A stretch of DNA of 64,000 nucleotides from PLA3 sp964592235 (GTDB lineage Bacteria > Planctomycetota > Phycisphaerae > UBA1845 > UTPLA1): contig CAZQCF010000010.1 in the NCBI GenBank assembly GCA_964592235.1, positions 62,001 to 126,000 on the forward strand, given 5' to 3'. The translations under genes and the position numbers were made by a program. Below are positions 36,642 through 46,414 of the stretch, in pieces (position 1 is the first letter of the stretch; each line of letters opens with the position of its first letter). Below the pieces are notes generated by a model that saw only the letters and a list, made by a program, of their open reading frames with translations, ran no database searches and was not told the DNA's origin.

Positions 36642-38783
36642 ATGCGCACCCGCGGTAATTATGCCGGTTCCACTTTCGTTCTGATGGCTGGACTGGTTTT
36701 GAGCCTCGCCGCGGCAACTCCGGCGATTGGCCAGCCATGCACCCCATCCGTCGCTGGTTTCGGGTGTCAAAATAACTCGTGCGTCGGCATCGGGAACAAC
36801 TGCAAGCCCTATTGCGTGCGATACAACCCTAACACCGGGGCCTACACCGTTCTTTCCTGCACCTGCGACACTGCAACGGCCTGCCATGCCGAGCGACCGC
36901 CGATCGTCAGCTCGCCGGTCTGCGTCGTGCCGGAAGACGGGACGGGTACGGTTCACCTGCCGCCCGCCCCCTGCTCTTATAAGACGGATGTCGCCGATCC
37001 GATGATGATCATCGACGGCCTGCCGCCTGGTTCGACCGTGCGATGTGCCGCGACGTACAGCAACTTTGCCTGCGCGCCCGGCGTCGCGGTCTGTTCGTTC
37101 CCCACGCCGGTTCTGCCTGGCATCTGCTACGCACCGGGTGGAACCCTCGGCGGCGAGAAGTCCTGCTCCAATGCGAATCTCAATTTCGTGATGACCGGCA
37201 CCGGCGCGTTCGCCGCCTACAACCGAAATCTCAACATCCCCATCTCGCTTGAGATTCATGCCGCGCCGCGCACACCGGGCGCCCCCATCCAGACCTTTGA
37301 CACAAACCTGTTCCGCGTTTTCGGGCAAATCCTCGGCGATCCGGATTTTGACCTTCTGCGCGTAACGGGCGGCACCGATTTCGGGCTCCCCAGCCCCGGC
37401 CAGGCACAGCTCACCCAGCTCCCCGGAGGCAACTGGGCGGCCTACAGCATCTTCGCGCTGACCTATCGCATTGATTTTGTCGGAAAGCCGGGCGGGCCTT
37501 TCTCGGGGTTGTCCGGCTCCACCACCGGCACGGTACACATTATCACCGGCGGCATTCCGCTTTGTGCGGGCGGCTGCTTCCCCGGTTTCGATTGCAACAC
37601 GGTCACGATCGTCAATCCTGACGGAACAATTGACGTCTGCTGTGAGTGCGTCTCGCTGCCGTGCGAACCGCTGCCGGACGGCTCGGCCTGCCGGCCCGGC
37701 ACCTGCGGCGTGTCCAACTGCCAGCCGCGCTGCGTCGAAACGAACCCCGTCACCGGGCTGTCGATCGTCACCGCGTGCGAATGCGGCGATCTGGAAACGT
37801 GCGAAGTCGTCGCGCCGCCGAGCGCTAATCCATGCGTCGTACCGAACGACGGCACGGGCACGGTTCATCTGCCGCCGGCAGGTTGCCAATACAAACGCGT
37901 GGGCAACCCGCCCATGCAGATCATCGACGGCCTGCCCGCGGGCAGCCCGGTGAATTGCGAGCCCACCAACTTGAATTTCGTCTGCGCGGGCGGCGCCGTC
38001 TGCTCGTTCCCGGTACCCGTCATGCCGGGAATCTGCTACGCGCCGGGCGGCTCACTCGGTGGAGAGAAATCATGCTCCAACAGCACGCTGAACATCGTCC
38101 TGCAGGGGACCGGAATCTATGGCGGATATAACCGCAACATCAACGTGCCGATCAGTCACGAAATTCACGCGGCCCCGCGCGCCTTGTTCACGTCGCCCCA
38201 GACGTTCTCCACCGACATGTTCCGACTGTTCGGCCAGATCATCGCCGACCCGGATTTTGACCTCTTGCGATTTGTCGGCGGCACCGACTTCGGGCTGCCC
38301 AGCCCCGGCTCGACCACGCTGCTGCAGATGCCCAGCACCGACTGGGCCGTCGACAGCTTCTTCGACCTGACGTATCGCATCGACTTTGTTGGCGCGCCGG
38401 GCGGCCCCTTTGCAGGAAGATCCGGTTCGACCACAGGCACCATCCGCATCGCCACCGGCCAGATCGTTGCTTCGTGCGTCGGCGATTGCCCGGCCGGCTA
38501 CCGCTGCAACCGGACCATGACACTGAACAGCAACGGCACCATCGGAACCTGTTGCGACTGCGTCACCGATTGCGGCTGCCGCGGCGATATGAACGGTGAC
38601 AACAAGGTTGACGGGCAGGACATCAAGCTGTTCGTGAGTTGCATCCTGAACTACACCGGCGGATTCATCGACCCGGCCTGCGTCTGTGCCGACATCGACG
38701 GCGACGGTGTGCTGACGCTCGGAGCAGACGTGAACCAGTTCGTCAACAAACTGCTGACGCTGCCGAACAATCAGTGCCCGTGA
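36642..38783 (+). CDS. Secreted Cys-rich protein with internal duplication and dockerin-like tail
   Basis: The 713-residue protein has a signal peptide (about residues 1-31, ATPAIGQ) and two copies of a roughly 300-residue unit offset by 304 codons (GTGTVHLPP near 101 and 405; then DGLP, CSFPxPVxPGICYAPGG, GGEKSCSN, FGLPSPG, YRIDFVG). The C-terminus holds paired calcium-loop repeats (GDMNGDNKVDGQD, ADIDGDGVLTLGAD), a dockerin-like domain. Cysteines are frequent and probably form disulfides outside the cell. Conserved core function unknown. Has its own promoter. Confidence 0.8.
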   Translation: MRTRGNYAGSTFVLMAGLVLSLAAATPAIGQPCTPSVAGFGCQNNSCVGIGNNCKPYCVRYNPNTGAYTVLSCTCDTATACHAERPPIVSSPVCVVPEDGTGTVHLPPAPCSYKTDVADPMMIIDGLPPGSTVRCAATYSNFACAPGVAVCSFPTPVLPGICYAPGGTLGGEKSCSNANLNFVMTGTGAFAAYNRNLNIPISLEIHAAPRTPGAPIQTFDTNLFRVFGQILGDPDFDLLRVTGGTDFGLPSPGQAQLTQLPGGNWAAYSIFALTYRIDFVGKPGGPFSGLSGSTTGTVHIITGGIPLCAGGCFPGFDCNTVTIVNPDGTIDVCCECVSLPCEPLPDGSACRPGTCGVSNCQPRCVETNPVTGLSIVTACECGDLETCEVVAPPSANPCVVPNDGTGTVHLPPAGCQYKRVGNPPMQIIDGLPAGSPVNCEPTNLNFVCAGGAVCSFPVPVMPGICYAPGGSLGGEKSCSNSTLNIVLQGTGIYGGYNRNINVPISHEIHAAPRALFTSPQTFSTDMFRLFGQIIADPDFDLLRFVGGTDFGLPSPGSTTLLQMPSTDWAVDSFFDLTYRIDFVGAPGGPFAGRSGSTTGTIRIATGQIVASCVGDCPAGYRCNRTMTLNSNGTIGTCCDCVTDCGCRGDMNGDNKVDGQDIKLFVSCILNYTGGFIDPACVCADIDGDGVLTLGADVNQFVNKLLTLPNNQCP

Positions 38784-38801
38784 TGGGCACGATGGCGCTG
38801 G

Positions 38802-39563
38802 CTATTTCTGGGAGGTTGACTCGACCTGCGCCACGGCGTTGGGTGGCGTCGGAGCCTTTTCCGGCGGGCCGGCATTGCGAAACGCGTACAGGCTCAACGC
38901 GCCCCAGATGAACAGCACAATGCCGACCAGCGCCGCCCCCGCGCCGACGCGCTGCTGCGCCTTTTCGCCCACCGTGATACCCCAACTGACGCAAAAACTC
39001 CAGATGCCGTTGGCAAAGTGGTAGCACGCGGCCCAAAGCCCCACGACGTACATCGCGAAAGTCATCTGCCACGGGACATGCATGCCCCACGGCGTCCATT
39101 CCATCAACCCGCGTCGCGTCACTTCAAACGGATCGGTATTGCCGATGAACTCCGGCCCCCAGCCGATCAGGTGCGCGAAGCGGAACTTGAGCAGGTGAAC
39201 GATGATGAACACGAGCGCGATGTAACCCGTGATGCGCTGCAGCGTGTAGCGCCGATTGGGCAGGTACGGATACGACTTCACGTTTGGCTCGGCCGTCAGC
39301 GCGATCTTCACGCCGTAACCCGCGTGGAACGCCAAGGGGAGAAAGATGCCGAAGACTTCGAGGAAGAACAAGTACGGCAGATGATGTATCCACTCGACAT
39401 CTTTGTTGAAGCGCTCGCGCCCGAGGAAGGCCATCGAGTTGGTGAGCAAATGCTCGATCAGAAACACGCCGATCGGCACGATGCCCGACAGCGAGTGCAG
39501 CTTGCGAAGTAGAAAATGGTGCTTTTCTTCGAGTGAAACGGTCGTAGTCTCGGCGGTGGCCAA
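38802..39563 (-). CDS. sdhC: Succinate dehydrogenase cytochrome b subunit (b558 type)
   Basis: The 253-residue five-TM protein matches the Bacillus/epsilon-type SdhC family. Haem-ligand histidines lie in LLRKLHSLSGIVPIGVFLIEH, LAFHAGYG, IIVHLLKF and CYHFANGIW. It anchors the flavoprotein and iron-sulfur subunits to the membrane and passes electrons to or from quinone. The start is TTG at 39563, supported by GAGGG 8 nt upstream. sdhA and sdhB are not in the window; the neighbours on both sides are unrelated + strand genes, so this gene stands alone here. Confidence 0.9.
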   Translation of the reverse strand: MATAETTTVSLEEKHHFLLRKLHSLSGIVPIGVFLIEHLLTNSMAFLGRERFNKDVEWIHHLPYLFFLEVFGIFLPLAFHAGYGVKIALTAEPNVKSYPYLPNRRYTLQRITGYIALVFIIVHLLKFRFAHLIGWGPEFIGNTDPFEVTRRGLMEWTPWGMHVPWQMTFAMYVVGLWAACYHFANGIWSFCVSWGITVGEKAQQRVGAGAALVGIVLFIWGALSLYAFRNAGPPEKAPTPPNAVAQVESTSQK

Positions 39564-39704
39564 CGTGTCAACCCTCGATCTTCCTGTGTCGTCGTGCGCA
39601 TCGGACCTGCCGATGCCGCACCGCGACGGCTTGCAAGCCTAAAATCGCCGCCGCCCGCCGTCAACGACCGGCCTATCCCGCTATTACCACGCAGATCGAC
39701 GCGG

Positions 39705-39710
39705 TATAAT
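39705..39710 (+). promoter_or_regulatory. -10 box upstream of the M14 peptidase gene
   Basis: A perfect TATAAT lies about 80 nt before the ATG at 39791. No good -35 box at standard spacing was seen, so the promoter call is partial. Confidence 0.4.
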
Positions 39711-39790
39711 GGCAGGGGAGTTCCTCATGTGCCGCGCGGCATCGGACTGGTTCGGCCCCCCGCGCGTCCCGCCTCGGTGGAGTGGTTCAA

Positions 39791-42148
39791 ATGAGTCAAT
39801 TCGTCGCAACACTTGTTCAGCGCGCTACCGCGCTTTTCGGTCGTTTTTCCTTGATGTGGGTCTTGGCGCTGGCCCTTCTGTCAATCTTGCAACAGGCCGC
39901 CTCGGCTGCGGACGTGTCCATCAAGCCCGGCGATCAGATCATCCGCGTCGACGTCCAGAACGCCGATCAGCTCCAGGCGATCCTCGATCTCGATCTCGAC
40001 ATTCATTCGCACGAAGTCGGCATCGGCCCGATCGATGTCCACGTCTCCACGGCCGAGCGCGAGGCCATCGAGCAACTGGGCATGAAGTTTGAAGTGCTCA
40101 ATGCCGACTTGATGGCATCGTACGCGCGCGAGCAGGCCGACATCCTGCTGGGCGCGGGGCTGGCGATCCCGTTCGACAGCTACCTGAATATCGACAACAC
40201 CTATCAATTCATGACCAACCTCGCCATCGCTCGGCCCGATCTGGTCGAGGAATTGCCCGCCATCGGCCTTTCGATCGAATTGCGCCCGCTGCGCGTCTGG
40301 CGCATCACGGGGCCCGACAAGTCCGACAAGCCCGGCGCGTTCTACCACGGCCTGCAACACTGCCGCGAGTGGATCACCGGCCCGATGATCCTTTACATCG
40401 CCGATCAACTGGTGAACAACTACGACAGCAACCCGGCGATTCAGTCGCTCGTCAACCGCACGGATTTCTATCTCATGCCGGTGATGAATCCCGACGGCTA
40501 CGCCTACACCTGGATCGACAGCACCACGCGCCTGTGGCGAAAGAATCGGCGGCTCAACGCCGGTGGATCGTTCGGCGTGGACCTCAACCGAAACTGGGCG
40601 TACGGCTGGAGCGGCCCGGGCGCGAGCAGCAGCCCGACGAGCGATACATATTACGGCACCGCACCGTTCAGCGAGCCGGAAAGCGCCGCGGTCAGCAACT
40701 TCATTCTTTCAAAGCCCAACATCCGGGCGCACATGGACTATCACTCTTATTCACAGCTCATCATGTGGGCCTACGGCGCGACTTGCACAACGCTGCCGCA
40801 GCCGGCATACAGCGCCTACTACGAAATGGGGCAGGACATGCACCGACTCATCCGCGAGGTGACCGGCCTGTTCTACGAACCCGGACCCATCTGTCAAACG
40901 ATCTATCAGGCCAGCGGCGCATCGGTGGACTGGACCTATGCGACGGCCGGGCGCACCTCGATGACGATCGAATTGCGCGACACGGGGACGAATGGGTTCA
41001 CCCTTCCGGCGAATCAGATTCTCCCGAACTGCCAGGAGAACTTCCCCGCGATCATGCGGTTGACGGAGTGGGCGACGGCGGGAGTGGTGATCGTCGTCAA
41101 GGACCTGCCGCCGATCCTTCAGGCTGACGCGCCGACGGTTGTCAAGTTCAAGGTATTCGAGAGCGGCGAGGCCTACGTCCCCAATTCCGCCACGCTGCAC
41201 TATCGCGTCGGCAATTCCGGGCCGTTCACGGCCGTGCCCGCTGTGCTCGTCTCGGGCGTGGATTTCACCGCGACGATTCCCGCGGCCCCCTGCGGTCAGA
41301 TCGTCGAGTACTACTTCCGAGCCGACGGCAGCGATGGTTACTTGGCGCAGAACCCCAACGGCTTCCCCGTGTCGCAGCCCGAGCCGGAAGTGTACACCGC
41401 GCGCGTTGTGAATCAGATCGTGCTGGAGGATCACTTCCAGACCGACCTGGGCTGGACGGCCACGATCGTCGGCGCGACGGCCGGGCAATGGCAGCGCGCC
41501 GTGCCGACGAACGACCTGGCCGTGGCGTACGATCCGATATTCGATTCCGACGGATCGGGCATGTGCTACGTGACGCAAAACGGCACGGGGACGAACACGG
41601 ATGTCGATAACGGATCGGTCCGACTCACGTCGCCCTCGCTCGATCTTTCCAGCGGCGACGTGCGCATCAGCTACGACTACTTCCTGTATCTATCGAACGT
41701 CGCCGGCGGCGTGGATCGCATGCTGGTTGAGATCGACTCGAACGACGGCGCCGGCCCCTGGACGCAGATCGCCCTGCACGTCTCCAGCGGCGGCGTCTCG
41801 TGGCGGCGACACACCATCACGCAAGCCAATCTCGATCTCCTCGGCGTGACGCTTACTTCCGCCATGCGAATCCGCTTCACGGTCAACGACGCCACGCCGC
41901 AAAGCACGGTCGAAGGCGGGCTGGACAACGTCCGCGTCAGCGTCGGAACATGCCCCGTTCCCGAGTGCCCGGGAATCCTCGGCGACCTGAACAACGACTC
42001 GCTGCTGGACGGCGGCGACATCGCCGGCTTCTCCGCTGCCTTCATCGTTGAGCCGTTTTTCGACCCCTGTGCCGACCTGGCAGAACCGACCGGCACGTTG
42101 GACGACGCGGACATTGCCGCGTTCACGTCTCTGCTGCTGGGTATGTGA
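39791..42148 (+). CDS. Secreted M14 zinc carboxypeptidase with dockerin-like tail
   Basis: The 785-residue protein has a signal peptide (cleavage near residue 40, ASA) and a propeptide-like region. An M14 catalytic domain follows (about 130-430): the first zinc motif is HCREW (HxxE), with the VDLNRNW substrate site, HMDYHSYSQ supplying the third zinc ligand and TIELRD the catalytic Glu. Two beta-rich domains follow (about 435-720), then a C-terminal dockerin-like pair (GDLNNDSLLDGGD, CADLAEPTGTLDDAD), the second loop degenerate. GGAG 8 nt before ATG 39791 decides the start over GTG 39782. Likely degrades extracellular protein. Confidence 0.9.
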   Translation: MSQFVATLVQRATALFGRFSLMWVLALALLSILQQAASAADVSIKPGDQIIRVDVQNADQLQAILDLDLDIHSHEVGIGPIDVHVSTAEREAIEQLGMKFEVLNADLMASYAREQADILLGAGLAIPFDSYLNIDNTYQFMTNLAIARPDLVEELPAIGLSIELRPLRVWRITGPDKSDKPGAFYHGLQHCREWITGPMILYIADQLVNNYDSNPAIQSLVNRTDFYLMPVMNPDGYAYTWIDSTTRLWRKNRRLNAGGSFGVDLNRNWAYGWSGPGASSSPTSDTYYGTAPFSEPESAAVSNFILSKPNIRAHMDYHSYSQLIMWAYGATCTTLPQPAYSAYYEMGQDMHRLIREVTGLFYEPGPICQTIYQASGASVDWTYATAGRTSMTIELRDTGTNGFTLPANQILPNCQENFPAIMRLTEWATAGVVIVVKDLPPILQADAPTVVKFKVFESGEAYVPNSATLHYRVGNSGPFTAVPAVLVSGVDFTATIPAAPCGQIVEYYFRADGSDGYLAQNPNGFPVSQPEPEVYTARVVNQIVLEDHFQTDLGWTATIVGATAGQWQRAVPTNDLAVAYDPIFDSDGSGMCYVTQNGTGTNTDVDNGSVRLTSPSLDLSSGDVRISYDYFLYLSNVAGGVDRMLVEIDSNDGAGPWTQIALHVSSGGVSWRRHTITQANLDLLGVTLTSAMRIRFTVNDATPQSTVEGGLDNVRVSVGTCPVPECPGILGDLNNDSLLDGGDIAGFSAAFIVEPFFDPCADLAEPTGTLDDADIAAFTSLLLGM

Positions 42149-42399
42149 GCCGGACCGCTGTAGCTGTCATCACACGGCCGACGTCATCCGCAAGCTGTTG
42201 ATGAAGAAGGAGTTGTCGCGGAATCAGCCGAATGCGATCTTGACGAACGTGACCCGCCTCGGGTTGTGTAGCCGCACTGGGTCATCGCGAGTGTTAAGAA
42301 TGCAATAAGGTATGAGACACGTCGTTAATCGCTTTGGCCACCCCTTGCGCCGCAAGCCCAGGCCGCGCCCGCGAGTTTGAATCATCAGGAGGGTCGAGA
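42149..42399. other. Intergenic region
   Basis: The gap lies between two secreted-protein genes on the + strand. Apart from AGGAGGG just before the next ATG, no promoter, hairpin or small gene could be supported. Confidence 0.4.
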
Positions 42400-44718
42400 A
42401 TGCCTCGTTCACACCGCAGCCTGGCTGTCATGATAACGGCACTTGGTTTAGTCGGATGGGCGCGCACCATCTCGGCGCAGGACTTGTATGATACAACTGT
42501 TCTGCGCACGATTCACATTCAATTTCACGACGCCAACTGGTTGACGCTGCTCCAGCAGAATTACGCATCGGAGACGCTGATCGGCGCGGACCTCACGGTC
42601 GACGGCGTGACCTACCCCGGCGTCGGCGTGCGCATCCGCGGCAACACGTCTTACACCGCGCTACCCGCCGGCTCGCAGAAATTCTCCCTGAAAATCGAGA
42701 TGGGTTTTACCAATCCCGATCTGGAGATCATGGGGTACGACGAGCTGAATCTGAACAACGGATTCCGCGATCCGACCTTCTGTCGCGAGGTGGTCTACAA
42801 CAACTACGTCGCGCAATTCATTCCAAACCCCCGCGCCAATCACGTCCTCGTCACGCTCAACGGAGCGAACTGGGGTGTCTACATCAATGTGCAACATCCT
42901 GATAAACGCATGCTGCGCGATTACTTCATTAACGCCGACGGCATGCGATTCAGTTGCCCCAACAATCCGAACGGGCCGGGGCTGACTTACAACGGCGCCA
43001 ACCCATCGGGCTACACGAGCTACCAGATCCAGAACGACGGAGGCCTGGCCGATCCGTGGGCCGCGCTGATCGCAGTATGCAACTCCGTGACAAACGAGCC
43101 GCTGGCGACGTGGCAGAACATCGACACGATTTTCGCCATCGATCCATCCATCTGGTCGGTCGTGCTGGAGAATCTGCTTACCGACGACGACAGCTACATC
43201 AACAAGGGCGCCGACTTCATGGCCTATCGCGATCCGCTCGACGGGCGGACGCACCTGTTGCAGCGCGATGCGAACGAGACGTTCACCCAGACCAGTTGGG
43301 CGATTACGCGGAACTTCACAGCAGCCAACAAGCCCGTGCTTAGCCACGTGCTCGCGGTGGCCGAGCTGCGTCAGCGCTACCTCGCACACTACCGCACCGC
43401 GCGGGCGAATCTAAATTGGACCTACTTCAATCCGATCTTCACGGCCCACCGAAACCTGATCGATGCCGCCGTGCAGGCCGACCCGAAGAAGCTCTATTCC
43501 TACACGCTGTTTCAGAACAACTTTACCAGCACGGTCAACATGCCTTACCCGGGCCTGGCCGGCGGCAACATTGTCGGGCTTCAGCAGTTCGTCGATCAGC
43601 GCGCCACGTTTCTCAACTCCAACGCCGAGCTGTCAGCGACGGGGCCGACCATCGGCTCGGTGCAGGCGTCCAACGCCGCGCCCGATCCGATCGACCCGGT
43701 CTACGTCACCGCCGCAGTCTCGCCCGCAGGCAGCCCGATCTCCAAGGTCGAGCTGTTCTACCGAACCGGACCGGACACGGTCTACCAACGAGTGCTCATG
43801 GCCGACAACGGACTGTCCGGCGACGGCTCGGCGGGCGACGGCGTCTATGGCGCGCTGTTGCCGATCACCGCGGTTCCGGGGCAGGTCGTCGCGTACTATG
43901 TGGCCGCGACCGCGTCGAACGCGTTCCTTTCGATGTCGTTCAAGCCTGCATTGGCCGAGCGCGGGCCGCAATACGTTGAGTACACCGTCGGCTCGGAGGC
44001 CGGAATGCGCATCACCGAGTGGATGTATTCCGGTGCGAGCGGGGAATTCATCGAGTTCACGAATCTATCCGACAGCGCCATCGATCTGACGGGCTGGAGC
44101 ATGGATGACGATCACGCGATTCCCGGTGCGTTCAGCTTGAGCGCCTTCGGTCTTGTCCAACCGGGCGAGTCGGTCATCGTCACGGAGAATCTCGCAACCG
44201 CCTTCAGCACGGACTGGAACCTGCCGCCGACGGTCAAGGTCATCGGACACCTCGGTGTCTCGGCAGGCAACAACCTCGGCCGCAACGATCAGATACACTT
44301 GTATAACGCCGCCAACGAACTGGTGGATCGGCTCGCCTACGGCGACCAGACTTATCCCGGCACCATTCGCACGCAAAACATCAGCGGCCAACCCTGCCGC
44401 GAGGCGATCGGTCAGAACGCGGTGGCGCTTTGGAAACTGGCGGTGATCGGTGATCCCCACGGCTCGTGGGCTGCAACCTCGGGTGACCGCGGCTCGCCGG
44501 GGAACTACGTTGAGCTGTCCTGCACGATCGGGGACGTAAACTGTGACAGTGCGCTGGACCTCGATGACATCCCGGCTCTGGTCACGGCGCTTCTTGACCC
44601 GAACGAGTACGCGATCACGTACGACGGGTGCAATATCCTGAACGTGGATCTGAACGTCGACGGCGACGTCAATGGATTGGACGTGCAGGAGCTTGTGGAT
44701 GCCCTGCTCGCCCCCTGA
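42400..44718 (+). CDS. Secreted CotH-kinase-like protein with lamin-tail and dockerin-like domains
   Basis: The 772-residue protein has a signal peptide (about 1-27, ISAQ). A CotH-like domain follows (about 30-430: VGVRIRGNTSY, LKIEM, YDELNLNNGFRDPTFCREVVYN, NWGVYINVQHPDKRML, RDANETF), then an Ig-like region, and a lamin-tail (LTD) domain (about 535-690: MRITEWMYSGASGEFIEFTNLS, DLTGWSMDDD). The C-terminus carries dockerin-like repeats (GDVNCDSALDLDD, VDLNVDGDVNGLD). CotH in Bacillus is an atypical protein kinase of spore coats; activity here is unproven. AGGAGGG precedes ATG 42400. Confidence 0.87.
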   Translation: MPRSHRSLAVMITALGLVGWARTISAQDLYDTTVLRTIHIQFHDANWLTLLQQNYASETLIGADLTVDGVTYPGVGVRIRGNTSYTALPAGSQKFSLKIEMGFTNPDLEIMGYDELNLNNGFRDPTFCREVVYNNYVAQFIPNPRANHVLVTLNGANWGVYINVQHPDKRMLRDYFINADGMRFSCPNNPNGPGLTYNGANPSGYTSYQIQNDGGLADPWAALIAVCNSVTNEPLATWQNIDTIFAIDPSIWSVVLENLLTDDDSYINKGADFMAYRDPLDGRTHLLQRDANETFTQTSWAITRNFTAANKPVLSHVLAVAELRQRYLAHYRTARANLNWTYFNPIFTAHRNLIDAAVQADPKKLYSYTLFQNNFTSTVNMPYPGLAGGNIVGLQQFVDQRATFLNSNAELSATGPTIGSVQASNAAPDPIDPVYVTAAVSPAGSPISKVELFYRTGPDTVYQRVLMADNGLSGDGSAGDGVYGALLPITAVPGQVVAYYVAATASNAFLSMSFKPALAERGPQYVEYTVGSEAGMRITEWMYSGASGEFIEFTNLSDSAIDLTGWSMDDDHAIPGAFSLSAFGLVQPGESVIVTENLATAFSTDWNLPPTVKVIGHLGVSAGNNLGRNDQIHLYNAANELVDRLAYGDQTYPGTIRTQNISGQPCREAIGQNAVALWKLAVIGDPHGSWAATSGDRGSPGNYVELSCTIGDVNCDSALDLDDIPALVTALLDPNEYAITYDGCNILNVDLNVDGDVNGLDVQELVDALLAP

Positions 44719-44768
44719 ACCCGCTTGGATTGCACACGGCGCGCGTTCGGACGAGTCGCAAGCGAGTG

Positions 44769-44777
44769 TGTTATAAT
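44769..44777 (+). promoter_or_regulatory. Extended -10 promoter element
   Basis: TGTTATAAT is a TGn-extended -10 box about 55 nt before the start of the small membrane protein gene. No -35 box at normal spacing is obvious, as is typical of extended -10 promoters. Confidence 0.5.
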
Positions 44778-44831
44778 TGAGGTGACGAACTTCGTCTTGT
44801 CGCGCACCTTATTGATTCAGGGAGGTGCCTC

Positions 44832-45038
44832 ATGTCGCTTCGCTGGTTCCATCTCGTGTTCCTGTTGCTCGTCATTGTCGGGGCCGACCTGTTCGGCGTG
44901 TGGGCGTTGCGCAACCCCGAAAGCCTGGGTGATCGCGCGAGCCTGATCGTTGCCAATGTGGCCATGCTCGGCGGCCTGGGTCTTGCAGTGTACACCTACT
45001 ATCTGGTCCGCAAGCTCGACCGGCGGCATATCGCCTAG
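44832..45038 (+). CDS. Small two-TM membrane protein, hypothetical
   Basis: The 68-residue protein has two hydrophobic helices (about 5-25 and 37-59) linked by RNPESLGDRAS and a short basic C-terminus RKLDRRHIA. A strong AGGGAGG lies upstream of the ATG, and an extended -10 promoter element precedes it, so it is very likely expressed. No family recognised. Confidence 0.65.
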   Translation: MSLRWFHLVFLLLVIVGADLFGVWALRNPESLGDRASLIVANVAMLGGLGLAVYTYYLVRKLDRRHIA

Positions 45039-45134
45039 CCCTGTCGATGCGGGTTGCCATCTTCCGCTGGCAGGGTAAACTGACCCTCCATCCGCGGTGA
45101 GCCGGTTCGCCGCGTGTGTGCAGGGATGCTCCGC

Positions 45135-45572
45135 ATGTCGACGCTTCGACCACGTTCCAGCGCTTATCACTTGTTGCGATCGGGCGTGTTCGCGGTCTGC
45201 GCCCTGACGATGGCCGGCTGCGTCGAGCGCACCGTCACGATCAACACCGAGCCGGCCGGCGCGACGGTCATTCTCAACGATCAGGAAATCGGCCAGTCGC
45301 CCGTGAAGGTTCCGTTCACCTGGTACGGCGACTACGAGATCATCCTGCGCAAGCCCGGTTACGAGACGGTGCAGACGAATCGCAAGATCAAGGCGCCGTG
45401 GTACCAGACGCCGTTCATTGACGTCTTCGCGGAATGTCTTGTTCCGTTCACCATCTATGATGAGCGCGATCTGGGGACGTTCGCCATGTCGCCGATCGCG
45501 CCGGTCCCGCAGGATCAGCTGCTTCAGAACGCGGCCGAGCTGAAACAGCGTGCCCTGGCAACGGTCGAATAG
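45135..45572 (+). CDS. PEGA-domain lipoprotein
   Basis: The 145-residue protein (from ATG 45135, with AGGGA 8 nt upstream) has a lipobox MAGC and then a PEGA domain, VTINTEPAGATVILNDQEIGQSPVKVPF, with YEIILRKPGYE. PEGA domains are small beta modules in surface and cell-envelope proteins. The rest contains a segment reading WYQTPFIDVFAECLVPFTIYDER and an Ala/Leu-rich helix. A periplasm-facing or outer-membrane lipoprotein is inferred. Confidence 0.8.
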   Translation: MSTLRPRSSAYHLLRSGVFAVCALTMAGCVERTVTINTEPAGATVILNDQEIGQSPVKVPFTWYGDYEIILRKPGYETVQTNRKIKAPWYQTPFIDVFAECLVPFTIYDERDLGTFAMSPIAPVPQDQLLQNAAELKQRALATVE

Positions 45573-45621
45573 CGAGTAGCGGAAAGCGAAATTCAACGCC
45601 ACTCGGCCGGACGACAAAACG

Positions 45622-45641
45622 CCGACGGCGCAAGCCGTCGG
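45622..45641. repeat. Perfect hairpin with GCAA tetraloop
   Basis: CCGACGGC (45622-45629) and GCCGTCGG (45634-45641) pair perfectly around a GCAA loop. It lies 50 bp after the PEGA lipoprotein gene. No T-run follows, so it may be a REP-type unit or a factor-assisted terminator. Confidence 0.55.
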
Positions 45642-45718
45642 AGAGACCGTGCAGGGCCGATCAACCGACCGCCTTATCGCCTCGATCATGCCACAGGCAA
45701 TTGCCGGCGAAACCCACC

Positions 45719-46414
45719 ATGACCCAGACCGACGACGCCGTGCCGCAGCCGCCGCCGATCATCGAAGGGCCATGGACCGCGGCGCGCGCCGGCGCCTGGC
45801 GCAAGGCGAGGGTCGTTTCCTTTCTGTGCCTCATCCCCCTAGGCTGGCTGCTGGTCGCGTTGATCTGGCTGCCGCTCTACATGGGCCTGTTCTTTTTCCT
45901 TGTCGCGGGTCTGCTGGTCGGCGCGGTGTCGTTTCGCCTCGCGCGGCCGGCGCGGCCGATGGCGAGGCGGCGCATCCTTCGCGGTGCGGGCGTCGTGGCC
46001 GTGGCCTGCACGGCGATCAATCTGGCGTGGGAGTACGATCAATTCGCGCGGACCGTGGGCAAGCCGCCTCGCTACGCCGAAGCCCGGAATGCCGCCGTCA
46101 CGGCAGGTGATAAAGCCAGCTCCATTGATTCTAAGGCAAATGTCGCTTTTCGAACCACCCTCGCCGAGCGCTACGCCCCCGGTGGCCCGATCGGCTACGT
46201 ACGCTGGGCGGTGAGCGGACTGGATCTTCCTCTCTCGGTGGATGGTCAGACCGAAACCATCGTGATGCCGCATGGCGGGTTCCGCTGGCCGATCCGGACT
46301 CTGGCCGCACTGCTCCTGCTGGCGGTGGGTTTGTATTTAAGCTTCGAGGCCCTTGCGTCGGCCGAACCGGTGTCGAACATCCTGCCGCCCGGCGCGGAAT
46401 ATACCGAGGAATAA
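45719..46414 (+). CDS. Membrane protein of unknown function
   Basis: The 231-residue protein has a Pro-rich N-terminus (about 1-30), two adjacent TM segments (about 33-72), a possible third near 87-104, a soluble middle section (about 105-190) and a final TM (about 190-212) followed by a short acidic tail. ATG 45719 (MTQTDDAV) is chosen over an upstream TTG. The family is not recognised; its neighbours (PEGA lipoprotein, regulator) give no functional hint. Confidence 0.6.
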   Translation: MTQTDDAVPQPPPIIEGPWTAARAGAWRKARVVSFLCLIPLGWLLVALIWLPLYMGLFFFLVAGLLVGAVSFRLARPARPMARRRILRGAGVVAVACTAINLAWEYDQFARTVGKPPRYAEARNAAVTAGDKASSIDSKANVAFRTTLAERYAPGGPIGYVRWAVSGLDLPLSVDGQTETIVMPHGGFRWPIRTLAALLLLAVGLYLSFEALASAEPVSNILPPGAEYTEE

